Assembly: GCA_024640025.1 (NCBI GenBank)
Contig: JAHEFT010000006.1
Span: 1 to 49,073 of the forward strand
Direction of reading: 5' to 3'
Length of the DNA stretch: 49,073 nucleotides
From: Chromatiales bacterium
GTDB lineage: Bacteria > Pseudomonadota > Gammaproteobacteria > Xanthomonadales > SZUA-36
Positions 33,473-41,374 of the stretch are shown here, in pieces. Position numbers and translations under genes: made by a program. Position 1 is the stretch's first letter, and each line of letters opens with the position of its first letter. The notes beneath the pieces were generated by a model. That model made no database searches. It saw only the letters and a list, made by a program, of their open reading frames with translations, and was not told where the DNA came from.

Positions 33473-34108
33473 TCAACCCGTTTTGAAGCCTGTTCTCGAA
33501 TGGGACCCGTCGCAAAAAGGCTTACTGGCGGATTGGCCGCAGCGGCAAAGCGATCCTCGCATCTTTACGCACTCCTGGTTGAATTGGTTATGCAACCGAA
33601 GTCGGCCGCGAAACGTGATCGGGCCGTCCTTGATACAGGACAAAGTAATTTTGCTGGGTCGCTGTGAGGCGGCTATTTCCGATGCTTCCGAAATTTTTCC
33701 GGGGTTGAGAAATTCCCGTTCCAGGTGCTGCCCGTTACAGGTGGGCTTGGTCCCGGAGGCCCCACAGCGGCAGAGCGTCACGTGATTAGAGTATTGGACC
33801 GTCCCGTCTTCATGCACCAGCGTGATGTTTCCAGTCAGTTGAAGAGGGCCCGCATTGGTGACCAGCACCTCGTTCGGGACCTCGAGCAATCTTGGTGCGC
33901 CCTGGTTCTTCTGGCGTTCGGTGAACCAGCGGTCCAGCGCTTTGGCGGTGGTCGTCAGTCCCGGCTGCTTAGAAGTCGGCGATTCAACCTTTTCGACTGG
34001 ATCGTTCATATAGGCGACAAAAGCATCGCCGGATTTCTGGCTATTTGGTTTCGGGTCCGGGTCAATCCGGACGGCAGCGGACGCCGCCTGTTTGGTAGTG
34101 TCATCCAT
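33473..34108 (-). CDS. Tandem CDGSH iron-sulfur domain protein
   Basis: A 211-aa protein with two CDGSH (mitoNEET-like) motifs that each bind a 2Fe-2S cluster through three Cys and one His. Motif 1 is C113-x-C115 ... C124-N-G-Q-H128; motif 2 is C188-x-C190 ... C199-D-G-S-H203. Motif 1 departs from the consensus CDG(S/A/T)H (Asn for Asp, Gln for Ser) but keeps all ligands. About 75 N-terminal residues are Pro/Ser/Lys-rich and probably disordered. GGAGG lies 8 nt before the ATG at 34108; longer in-frame starts have no such site. Function in redox or iron-sulfur homeostasis is inferred from the family. Confidence 0.9.
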   Translation of the reverse strand: MDDTTKQAASAAVRIDPDPKPNSQKSGDAFVAYMNDPVEKVESPTSKQPGLTTTAKALDRWFTERQKNQGAPRLLEVPNEVLVTNAGPLQLTGNITLVHEDGTVQYSNHVTLCRCGASGTKPTCNGQHLEREFLNPGKISEASEIAASQRPSKITLSCIKDGPITFRGRLRLHNQFNQECVKMRGSLCRCGQSASKPFCDGSHSRTGFKTG

Positions 34109-34180
34109 GACAATGTCCTCCAGGAAATCCTTTTCCTGACTATACTGTAGCACCTGTTTTTCCAGAGAGCGAGAAGAATT

Positions 34181-34300
34181 GTGCAAAAAACAGTCAAATC
34201 CCTGGCAATATCGGCGATCCTGCTGGCCAGTTCGGCGGTTTATTGCGCGCCGGAAGCGGCCCGGGCCCGGAACGGCTTCCCTATGTTCCCGAGTGATTAA
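34181..34300 (+). CDS. 39-aa secreted peptide, hypothetical
   Basis: A short frame starting at GTG (34181). It encodes a textbook signal sequence, MQKTVKSLAISAILLASSA, then VYCAPEAARA and a tail ending GFPMFPSD. The mature peptide would be 16-21 residues. GAGAAG lies just ahead of the GTG, and TATACT (34141-34146) could be the -10. The stop TAA abuts the stop codon of the convergent peroxiredoxin gene with no base between. I do not recognise it. It may be a genuine small exported peptide or the N-terminal remnant of a longer secreted protein truncated at the junction. Confidence 0.5.
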   Translation: MQKTVKSLAISAILLASSAVYCAPEAARARNGFPMFPSD

Positions 34301-34837
34301 CTAGCCTGATTCGCCGATCAGGCCTTGCAGGTCATTCAAAACTTCCTGGGTGTGGTTGTCAGGGTCGACATCGGCATAGTGCTTGATGATCACGCCTTCG
34401 GGATTCACGAGGAAGGACTGGCGGCTCGCGATCTTCACCAGTTTCCAGTCCCGCAATACCCCATAGTCTTTCGCAACCGCACCGTCTTCGTCAGCCAGGA
34501 TGATGAACGGAAGTTTGTATTTCTCAGAAAACTCCTTGTGTGAATCAACGTCGTCCACGCTGATTCCCACGACTGCGGCGCCGATGCCCTTGAATGCATA
34601 GATGTTATCGCGAAAATTGCAGGCCTCGGTGGTACATCCGGGCGTATCGTCCTTCGGGTAGAAATAAATGGCCAGCCAGGTGCCCTGGTAGTCCGCCAGG
34701 TCGTGCCAGTCGCCATTCTGGTCCTGCAAATGAAATCCGGGCGCCGGACTGCCCACGGCGGGAACTTCGCCCGCTTGCAGGCCAGTGCCAAAAGCCGAGA
34801 GCGCAAACAGCGCCAGGATCAATATCCGGTTCTTCAT
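34301..34837 (-). CDS. Exported peroxiredoxin (PrxQ/Bcp type)
   Basis: A 178-aa thiol peroxidase with an N-terminal signal peptide (MKNRILILALFALSAFGTGLQA), so it acts in the periplasm, unlike the cytoplasmic Bcp of E. coli. The active site DDTPGCTTEACNF contains the peroxidatic Cys and, five residues on, the resolving Cys of the PrxQ class. YFYPKDDTPG and FLVNPEGVI are typical. It would detoxify H2O2 or organic peroxides using periplasmic thiol donors. GGAGGAA precedes the ATG by 6 nt. It lies 23 nt after the ABC permease gene and is probably its cotranscribed partner. Confidence 0.92.
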   Translation of the reverse strand: MKNRILILALFALSAFGTGLQAGEVPAVGSPAPGFHLQDQNGDWHDLADYQGTWLAIYFYPKDDTPGCTTEACNFRDNIYAFKGIGAAVVGISVDDVDSHKEFSEKYKLPFIILADEDGAVAKDYGVLRDWKLVKIASRQSFLVNPEGVIIKHYADVDPDNHTQEVLNDLQGLIGESG

Positions 34838-34860
34838 ATAAATTCCTCCATTAGCGATAG

Positions 34861-36039
34861 TTACGAGCCGCTGAATATCAATTTGGGTCGGTTATACAGG
34901 TTGGCTGCAAGCGCGGCTAGCACCAGACCTATGGCGAGCGTGCTGGCGATCGACAGACCGTACCAACCCAGAGACACTGTCTCTCCGCGGATGACTTCTC
35001 CAATCAGCAGGTTTTGCGAGAACAGCGGGATACCCATCATCCACGCCTCGGCCTTGATCGGATTGGCCATGAAAATAAGGCTCGGAATCATCGGGATCAG
35101 GATCACCAGCCCCATGTAACTTTGCGCTTCACGGTAGCTCTTGGCAAATGAAGCGAGCAGGGTCAACAGCGCGGCTGCCAGGATGGCGACAGGTGAAAGG
35201 ATCAACAGGATTATCAACAGCGTTTCCAGTCCCAGTGTGAGGTCCATACCGAATGCGCCAACGGGCATGTAAGGCAAGACTATGCGGAACGAAACCAGTG
35301 TTAGGGCAAGCGAAGCCATGGCAAAAACCATCGTGGTGATCATCTTGCCGGTCATGATCTGCCAGCGCGGGACCGGGTTGATCAATAAGGGCTCCAGGGA
35401 TTTGCGCTCTTTTTCGCCGGCTGTCGTGTCCATGGCCAGGTGGGTCGCGCCGGTGAAAGCCGTGATCATCAGCACATAAGGCAGAAAAATGACGGCGAGA
35501 ATGGCGCGGCTCTTGGGTGTGGACAGATCCACGTCCTTGATCATGATCGGCGAGGCCACCTGGGGAGAAACGCCGCGCAGTTGCAACCGCAGTGAGCCGA
35601 TTTGCTGGCCGTATCCGTATAGCAGACCTTTAACCCTTTTAATCGGTGCATTGGACTCCTGCCGTGATGGATCCGAAATTACCTCGACCGGCGCCGGCAG
35701 ACCCTCGGCCCATTTTTCGGGATATTCGGGCAGAATCCGGAGCACCACCGGGACCTCCTGGCTGAGAACCAGTTCTTCAGGGTTTTCCGGCTCGGGCTGA
35801 ATCTCGGCTCCCTGCTGCTCGAGGAAACGTATCAGGCTGGGCGCGTAGTGGGCGCCGATGACCGGCAATTCCAGCGTTTGCTCCGCACGTTCCTTTTCTG
35901 CACTGGTCACGAACCACATCATGCCGACAAACAGCAGCGGAAAGAGCAGGGGCCCCAACAGGAGCGAATTGAATAGAGCCCGGTGGTCGCGAATATTTTC
36001 ACGAACTTCCTTTTTGAATACCGTGGTAAGCCCCCTCAT
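34861..36039 (-). CDS. ABC-2 type transporter permease (NatB-like)
   Basis: A 392-aa membrane protein. One N-terminal helix (RALFNSLLLGPLLFPLLFVGMMWF) is followed by an extracytoplasmic domain of about 130 residues, then five or six C-terminal helices. The region TAGEKERKSLEPLLINPVPRWQIMTGK is the signature of NatB/ABC-2 exporters. In Bacillus, NatAB extrudes Na+; substrate assignment here is only by resemblance. The start overlaps the ATPase stop by 4 nt. GC content and codon use match the surroundings. Confidence 0.85.
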   Translation of the reverse strand: MRGLTTVFKKEVRENIRDHRALFNSLLLGPLLFPLLFVGMMWFVTSAEKERAEQTLELPVIGAHYAPSLIRFLEQQGAEIQPEPENPEELVLSQEVPVVLRILPEYPEKWAEGLPAPVEVISDPSRQESNAPIKRVKGLLYGYGQQIGSLRLQLRGVSPQVASPIMIKDVDLSTPKSRAILAVIFLPYVLMITAFTGATHLAMDTTAGEKERKSLEPLLINPVPRWQIMTGKMITTMVFAMASLALTLVSFRIVLPYMPVGAFGMDLTLGLETLLIILLILSPVAILAAALLTLLASFAKSYREAQSYMGLVILIPMIPSLIFMANPIKAEAWMMGIPLFSQNLLIGEVIRGETVSLGWYGLSIASTLAIGLVLAALAANLYNRPKLIFSGS

Positions 36040-36770
36040 GCCAGCAACCCCTCTTCTGAGCCGATCAGTTTTACAAAAGCATCTTCCAGGGAATCGGAAC
36101 CAGACCGCTCCAGAAGCTGCGCCGCCGTGCCGTCTGCGGCAACTTCCCCCTTGGCGATGATCACGATACGGTCACACAGTGCGGCTACCTCCTGCATGAT
36201 GTGGGTCGAAAGCACGACCGAATGGCCTTCATCCCTCAGGCTACGTATGTAGTGCCGTAACGCCCTGGTGGTCATCACATCCAGCCCGTTGCTGGGTTCG
36301 TCCATCAGGATGGTCTGCGGTTCATGCACCATGGCGCGCGCGATCGCCACTTTCACGCGTTGGCCCTGTGAAAAACCTTCTGTCCTGCGGTCGATGAAAT
36401 CACCCATGTCCAGCGTCTCAGTCAAATGATCGATCCGCTGTTGAATGGCTTTCTTGCTCATGCCATGAAGTTCGCCGTAGTACGTTATGTTCTCGCGTGC
36501 CGTAAGGCGCGAATACAAACCGCGGCTGTCGGGCACGACACCGAGCGTCCGCTTTATTTCCATGGCGCTCCGGGTCGGGTCGAGACCGTCTATCCGGATT
36601 TCGCCCTGGTCCGGCGGCAGCAGGGAATAGAGCATCCGGAGGGTCGTGGTCTTACCCGCACCATTGGGTCCGAGCAGCCCGGTGATTTCGCCGTCTCTGG
36701 CCGTGAACGTGACACCCTTGACTGCCTTGACATCGCCGAAGGACTTGTGCAGGTTCTTTACCTCGATCAT
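36036..36770 (-). CDS. ABC transporter ATP-binding protein (NatA-like)
   Basis: A 244-aa nucleotide-binding subunit. Walker A is GLLGPNGAGKTTTLRML (about residues 32-48), the Q-loop follows, the signature is FSQGQRVKVAIARA, Walker B is TILMDEPSNGLD, and the switch His is in VVLSTHIMQE. The order hydrolase-ATPase-permease-peroxiredoxin, with 4-nt overlaps on both sides of this gene, indicates one operon. It powers the adjacent ABC-2 permease, most likely as an exporter. Confidence 0.92.
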   Translation of the reverse strand: MIEVKNLHKSFGDVKAVKGVTFTARDGEITGLLGPNGAGKTTTLRMLYSLLPPDQGEIRIDGLDPTRSAMEIKRTLGVVPDSRGLYSRLTARENITYYGELHGMSKKAIQQRIDHLTETLDMGDFIDRRTEGFSQGQRVKVAIARAMVHEPQTILMDEPSNGLDVMTTRALRHYIRSLRDEGHSVVLSTHIMQEVAALCDRIVIIAKGEVAADGTAAQLLERSGSDSLEDAFVKLIGSEEGLLA

Positions 36771-38254
36771 GGTGTGGGCCCCGTCAGCGAGATGAAATAG
36801 GGTGTTGCTTGCAAATCGGACATACAGTCCGTTTCCAGATCGTCGGCGTTGCCCGCGATGATGAACTCGGAAACGATTTTGCCCATGCAGCCTCTGGTGG
36901 TTGCGATATGCCCTTGCCCGGGCGCCACCAGGTGGCGGCTGTTCGGGAAGTAGGTGGCCACGCGATCTGCATATTCCGGTGGTGTGACCGGGTCCAGTTC
37001 GCCCGACAGCAGCAGCACAGGCACATCCGCCGTGACCGGTTCATGAAAGTTTTCGGGCACTCGCCCCCTGGGCCAGACTCCGCACTGTATCCTGACCGCC
37101 TTTTCCAACATGTCGCCCATCAGGTAATTGTTGGGTCCGGGATTCTCGGGGAAGAGCGGGAAATCTTCGGCACACATTACGGAAAGTTCCATGCCCTGGG
37201 AAATGCTTTGCTGAAGCCCGGTAGCCGCAATAAGCAATTGGCTGGCCAGGCGCTCATAACGCTGTTCGACAGCGGCCTCGTGAATCAGCAGGGGCAGCAT
37301 GGCCTGGGTATCCGAAGAGTAAGTCAGGAACCGAAGGGAAGAAGAAAGAACATCTCGGTCGAAAGACATAGGGAAAAGCTCGCCGGTAGTCGGGTGTTCC
37401 ACCGTGATATCCACGGGGGCTTGCTCCAACCTCTGCATCAACAGGGAAAGTTTTCCGGGGCTATCGGGGAAGTTTTCACCGCACACGGGATCAGCTTCAC
37501 ATCCTTCGAGCACGCGAAAGATGGCCTGGTCAAGTTTTGCCGCATGCTCGGATCCGAGCGCAAGGGTTTGTGGCACCACGCCGTCCAGCACGGCCGTTCG
37601 CACCCTTTCGGGGAAGAGCCGCATGTAGACCTGGGCGGCGCGGGTACCGTATGAGCCGCCATACAGGTTGACGGTTTCGTAACCGAGGGCTTCGCGCGCG
37701 GCATCGATGTCAAACATGGCGATGGTCGTGGTGTAAAAGCGGGGGTCGCCGTCCAGGGAATCCAGGCATTCCCGGGTCGTTTTGGCAAGGTCATCCCAGT
37801 CCGATGCCAGCGCTTTCTCGAGTTCGGCCTCCGGGCACTTCAGTGGGTTGGACTGCCCGGTTCCGCGCTGGTCAACCAGCAGGATATCCCGGCTTTCATT
37901 CACTTTCTTGAGTGCGCCGGCAATGATGGGCCAGCTCTCCGTGGCCGATTGTCCGGGACCGCCGGCGAAAAAGACCAGGGGATCAGGTTCCGTTGTGCGC
38001 CCATGGGCGGGAACACGCGCAACGCGCACCCTGATCTGGCGTCCCTCGGGCTCGTCTGGGTTTTCCGCAGCATTCATCCAGCCGCATTCACCCACGGCAG
38101 ACAGCGGTGTCCCGGGTACAACCAGTTCGCAGGTTTCCAATACCAGGCCCGGTTCATATTCGCCCTCCTGGGTAAGGGCGGCAGTTGGGGGCAACAGAAA
38201 ACAGCTGCTGAACAGTGTGATAACACTCAATCGCTTGAAATACATAAAGATCAT
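36767..38254 (-). CDS. Secreted alpha/beta hydrolase, TAP/S33 peptidase-like
   Basis: A 495-aa protein with a signal peptide ending near PPTAALT. The alpha/beta-hydrolase core shows LVFFAGGPGQSATESW (oxyanion region), DILLVDQRGTGQSNPL, the nucleophile elbow YGGSYGTRAAQVY, the acidic residue in LLLSGELDPVTPPEYAD and the His in APGQGHIATTRGC. The last segment matches the TAP C-terminal domain of tripeptidyl aminopeptidases and proline iminopeptidases. Several Cys pairs suggest periplasmic disulfides. It heads the operon with NatAB-like genes. A second ATG lies 9 nt downstream, and neither has a clear ribosome-binding site. The natural substrate is unknown. Confidence 0.87.
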   Translation of the reverse strand: MIFMYFKRLSVITLFSSCFLLPPTAALTQEGEYEPGLVLETCELVVPGTPLSAVGECGWMNAAENPDEPEGRQIRVRVARVPAHGRTTEPDPLVFFAGGPGQSATESWPIIAGALKKVNESRDILLVDQRGTGQSNPLKCPEAELEKALASDWDDLAKTTRECLDSLDGDPRFYTTTIAMFDIDAAREALGYETVNLYGGSYGTRAAQVYMRLFPERVRTAVLDGVVPQTLALGSEHAAKLDQAIFRVLEGCEADPVCGENFPDSPGKLSLLMQRLEQAPVDITVEHPTTGELFPMSFDRDVLSSSLRFLTYSSDTQAMLPLLIHEAAVEQRYERLASQLLIAATGLQQSISQGMELSVMCAEDFPLFPENPGPNNYLMGDMLEKAVRIQCGVWPRGRVPENFHEPVTADVPVLLLSGELDPVTPPEYADRVATYFPNSRHLVAPGQGHIATTRGCMGKIVSEFIIAGNADDLETDCMSDLQATPYFISLTGPTP

Positions 38255-38385
38255 TTTAGTGGGAAAAGCCAGCGGAACAGGTTAGGACGAATCCATGGTG
38301 CTGTCCATAGGTGAATGGTCATTGAATTCGAGGGTCTTCTCCACCACACTGGAAACGGTTGGCAAAGGTAAGTGAATCACATCTC

Positions 38386-39321
38386 ATGTATGCGCTGGAA
38401 ATCAATAATCTCAGAAAAACCTACAAGAACGGGGTAGAGGCTCTCAAGGGCATTTCATTGAAAGTGGAAGAAGGGGACTTCTTTGCCTTACTGGGGCCCA
38501 ACGGCGCCGGTAAATCGACATTGATTGGAATCATTTCCTCGCTGGTCAATGCAACCAGCGGTGAGACGTTGGTGTTCGGCACCAGTGTTCAGAAGGATCG
38601 GTCGAAGGCCATGGCGCAAATCGGGTTGGTTCCGCAAGAGCTGAACTTCAACCAGTTTGAGAAGCCGATGGAAATCGTGGTCAACCAGGCCGGCTACTAT
38701 GGTATTCCCCGTGAAATTGCCCTGGACAGGGCCGAAAAATACCTCAAGCAGCTGGATTTATGGGACAAGGCTGAGAAAATATCCCGCACCCTGTCAGGCG
38801 GCATGAAGCGCAGGCTGATGATTGCGCGGGCCATGGTAAACGAGCCCCGGCTGCTGATTCTGGACGAACCGACTGCAGGCGTTGATATCGAAATCAGGCG
38901 TTCGATGTGGGAGTTCGTGAAAGACATCAATAACCATGGAACCACCGTGATACTGACGACTCACTACCTGGAGGAGGCAGAGAGCCTGTGCCGGAACATC
39001 GCCATTATCGACCATGGCGAAATCATCAAGAATACGGACATGCGGTCACTGCTGGCGACACTGGACGTGGAAACCTTCGTTCTGGATTTGCGGGAAGCCA
39101 TTGTTGACTGTCCCGCCGTGGATGGCATTGACATCGTGGTCCGTGATGACAGGACCCTGGAGGCCTCGATACCGAAGCAGAAGTCGTTGAATACCCTGTT
39201 TGCCGAATTGGAGCGCCAGGGTATTCACGTGTTGAGTATGCGCAACAAGGCCAACCGGCTTGAAGAACTGTTCATGAAACTGGTGGACAGGGGAGCGGCA
39301 CAGGGAGTTGAGGCCGCATGA
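38386..39321 (+). CDS. yadG: ABC transporter ATP-binding protein, YadG family
   Basis: A 311-aa ATPase close to E. coli YadG throughout. It has Walker A LLGPNGAGKSTLIGIISSL, LVPQELNFNQFE, VVNQAGYYGIPRE, the signature LSGGMKRRLMIARAM, Walker B LLILDEPTAGVD and the switch TTHYLEEAE. The C-terminal part ends IHVLSMRNKANRLEELF, also as in YadG. I chose the ATG at 38386 (MYALEINNLRKTYKNG) by that comparison; an in-frame TTG lies 27 nt upstream. It overlaps yadH by 4 nt. The substrate of YadGH has not been established. Confidence 0.92.
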   Translation: MYALEINNLRKTYKNGVEALKGISLKVEEGDFFALLGPNGAGKSTLIGIISSLVNATSGETLVFGTSVQKDRSKAMAQIGLVPQELNFNQFEKPMEIVVNQAGYYGIPREIALDRAEKYLKQLDLWDKAEKISRTLSGGMKRRLMIARAMVNEPRLLILDEPTAGVDIEIRRSMWEFVKDINNHGTTVILTTHYLEEAESLCRNIAIIDHGEIIKNTDMRSLLATLDVETFVLDLREAIVDCPAVDGIDIVVRDDRTLEASIPKQKSLNTLFAELERQGIHVLSMRNKANRLEELFMKLVDRGAAQGVEAA

Positions 39322-40091
39322 GCGAGAACCTGCACTGGGTTGGCTATAAAACCATCGTTCGGAAGGAGATTACGCGGATCCTGCGGATCTGGGGCCAGAC
39401 CATCGTCCCCCCTGCGATCACGATGACGCTTTACTTCATCATTTTCGGGGAATTGATCGGACGCCGGATCGGTGAAATGGGCGGTTTTACCTACATGCAA
39501 TACATTGTGCCCGGCCTGATCATCATGTCGGTAATAACCAACTCCTACGGCAACATGGTTTCGTCCTTTTTCGGGGCCAAGTTTGGCAAGCATATTGAGG
39601 AATTACTGATTTCGCCGCTACCCAACTGGGTCATCCTGGCCGGCTATGTGACCGGAGCGCTGACGCGCGGCCTGATGGTGGGCGGGGTCGTGATGGCGGT
39701 TTCGTTACTTTTCACACCGATTGAAGTGCAGCACCCGCTGGTCATGCTTACCGTGTTGTTGTTGACGGCTATCGTGTTTTCACTCGCCGGTTTGATCAAT
39801 GCCATCTTTGCCCAGAAATTCGACGATATTGCGATTATTCCCACCTTCGTCCTCGCGCCCCTGACCTACCTTGGGGGTGTATTCTATTCAATCGCACTCC
39901 TCCCGGCTTTCTGGCAGAAGGTTTCCGTGGTCAATCCCATACTCTACATGGTCAATGGGTTTCGCTACGGGATGCTGGGCGTGTCCGATGTCAGCCTGGT
40001 GGCGACCTACGGCGTGATCATTATCGCCGGCGCCGTGCTGTTTACCGGGTGCATGATTTTGCTGCACAAGGGAACGGGTTTGAGAACCTGA
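39318..40091 (+). CDS. yadH: ABC-2 transporter permease, YadH family
   Basis: A 257-aa inner-membrane protein with about six helices and the ABC-2 signature. It matches E. coli YadH along its length: WGQTIVPPAITMTLYFIIFG, YMQYIVPGLIIMSVITNSYGN, SSFFGAKFGKHIEELLISPL and FVLAPLTYLGGVFYSIALLP. It pairs with YadG as a putative exporter, divergent from the NatAB-like operon, so two unrelated ABC-2 exporters lie back to back. No terminator is obvious before the desaturase gene 100 nt downstream. Confidence 0.92.
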   Translation: MSENLHWVGYKTIVRKEITRILRIWGQTIVPPAITMTLYFIIFGELIGRRIGEMGGFTYMQYIVPGLIIMSVITNSYGNMVSSFFGAKFGKHIEELLISPLPNWVILAGYVTGALTRGLMVGGVVMAVSLLFTPIEVQHPLVMLTVLLLTAIVFSLAGLINAIFAQKFDDIAIIPTFVLAPLTYLGGVFYSIALLPAFWQKVSVVNPILYMVNGFRYGMLGVSDVSLVATYGVIIIAGAVLFTGCMILLHKGTGLRT

Positions 40092-40191
40092 GGTCTACCC
40101 CGCATTGGGTTTATTTCGTGCGCTGATAGCGGCCTTCATCTAGAATGAAAGATTGCATATCGACGATTCGATCTTTTTAACAGGTATTTCA

Positions 40192-41340
40192 ATGTCTGCA
40201 GTCATTCATAGAGAGGAAAAGGAACACGCCCCCATCAACTGGGCCGTCACGGCGGTGCTTGGGTTGACGTTTCTCGCCGCCATTACCGTCGTGCCCTGGT
40301 ATGGCATCGTGCACGGTTTCAGTAGCTGGGCCTGGGCGTTTTTCGGCATATTCGTCGTTCTGAACGGCATTGGTATCGGCAGCGGTTATCACCGCCTCTG
40401 GTCTCACCGGACCTACGATGCCCATCCTGCGCTGAAATGGTTTTTAGCCGTGGTGGGCGGCATGTCGCTTCAAAACAGCATCATCGTCTGGTCGGCCCGC
40501 CACCGCATTCACCATCGTGAAGTGGATGACAACGACAAGGACCCATACTCCATCGGGCGGGGGTTCTGGTTTGCGCACATCGGTTGGATGTTGAAGGATT
40601 ATCCCAGCGGAAAGGTCGACTACAGTGTTGTGCGCGACCTCGAGAAAGACCCGGTGGCTGCCTGGCAGCATCGCTGGTACTGGACCCTCGTCTGGACGAC
40701 CAACCTGGTGCTGCCCCTGTTCCTGGGCTGGCTGACGGGTGACATGCTCGGCATGTTCCTGCTGGTGGGTATTGCACGCCTGGTAGTTACGCATCACATC
40801 ACGTTTTTTATCAATTCTCTGGCACACATGTGGGGCCGCCAGCCCTACACGGATGAGAATTCAGCCCGCGATCAGCATTTCCTGGCATTGATCACTTACG
40901 GTGAGGGCTACCACAACTACCACCATCTGTTTCAAAGTGACTACCGCTGTGGAATTCGCTGGTGGCACCTGGATATCAACAAGTGGTTCATCTCTACCTG
41001 TGCTTTGCTGGGGCTGGTAAAAAATCGCAAGCGCGCGCCGGCTTTCAAGGTCATGCGCGCCAGGCTGAACATGGAGTTCAAGGCTGCCCGTGAAAAACTC
41101 GAGCGAGAGGGCGTCAGTCCGCGCTGGAAAAAGCAATTGGAAACAGAATACGCGCAGTATGTCGAAATCATCAAGGAATGGCAGCAGTTGCAGATGGAGC
41201 GTGTGCAGGCCGGCAGGCAAAGGCTGGCGGAACGGATCGAAACCGAAACCGCGTCCTTTGCCCTGCGCTACCGTGAACTGGAAATGAGCCTGAAAATGCA
41301 GCACAAGCGCCTGGCTCTGCTGACTTCGCAGGTCATGTAG
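40192..41340 (+). CDS. Membrane fatty acid desaturase (acyl-CoA delta-9 type)
   Basis: A 382-aa diiron membrane enzyme that puts a cis double bond into saturated acyl chains using oxygen. The three histidine boxes are visible: YHRLWSHRTYD, ARHRIHHREVD and GEGYHNYHHLFQ. Membrane helices lie at about 15-55 and 160-190. The last 95 residues form a charged, Glu/Arg/Gln-rich coiled coil (from about RARLNMEFKAAREKLERE); similar tails occur in some proteobacterial desaturases. TAGAAT (40141-40146) may be the -10, and AGGT precedes the ATG. Its stop codon TAG belongs to a REP-like repeat shared with tatD. Confidence 0.92.
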   Translation: MSAVIHREEKEHAPINWAVTAVLGLTFLAAITVVPWYGIVHGFSSWAWAFFGIFVVLNGIGIGSGYHRLWSHRTYDAHPALKWFLAVVGGMSLQNSIIVWSARHRIHHREVDDNDKDPYSIGRGFWFAHIGWMLKDYPSGKVDYSVVRDLEKDPVAAWQHRWYWTLVWTTNLVLPLFLGWLTGDMLGMFLLVGIARLVVTHHITFFINSLAHMWGRQPYTDENSARDQHFLALITYGEGYHNYHHLFQSDYRCGIRWWHLDINKWFISTCALLGLVKNRKRAPAFKVMRARLNMEFKAAREKLEREGVSPRWKKQLETEYAQYVEIIKEWQQLQMERVQAGRQRLAERIETETASFALRYRELEMSLKMQHKRLALLTSQVM

Positions 41341-41374
41341 GAGCGATTTTAAACGCGAATAATTTCGCCCCTAC
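41337..41374. repeat. Inverted pair of GTAG-type REP elements
   Basis: GTAGGAGCGA at 41337-41346 and its near-complement TCGCCCCTAC at 41365-41374 form a 10-bp stem with one mismatch, with an inner TTTTAAACGCGAATAATT loop. Each end carries GTAG. The left TAG is the stop of the desaturase gene, and the right TAG, read leftward, is the stop of tatD. It may serve as a bidirectional terminator or 3' stabiliser. It resembles the single copy at 17969-17990. Confidence 0.7.
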
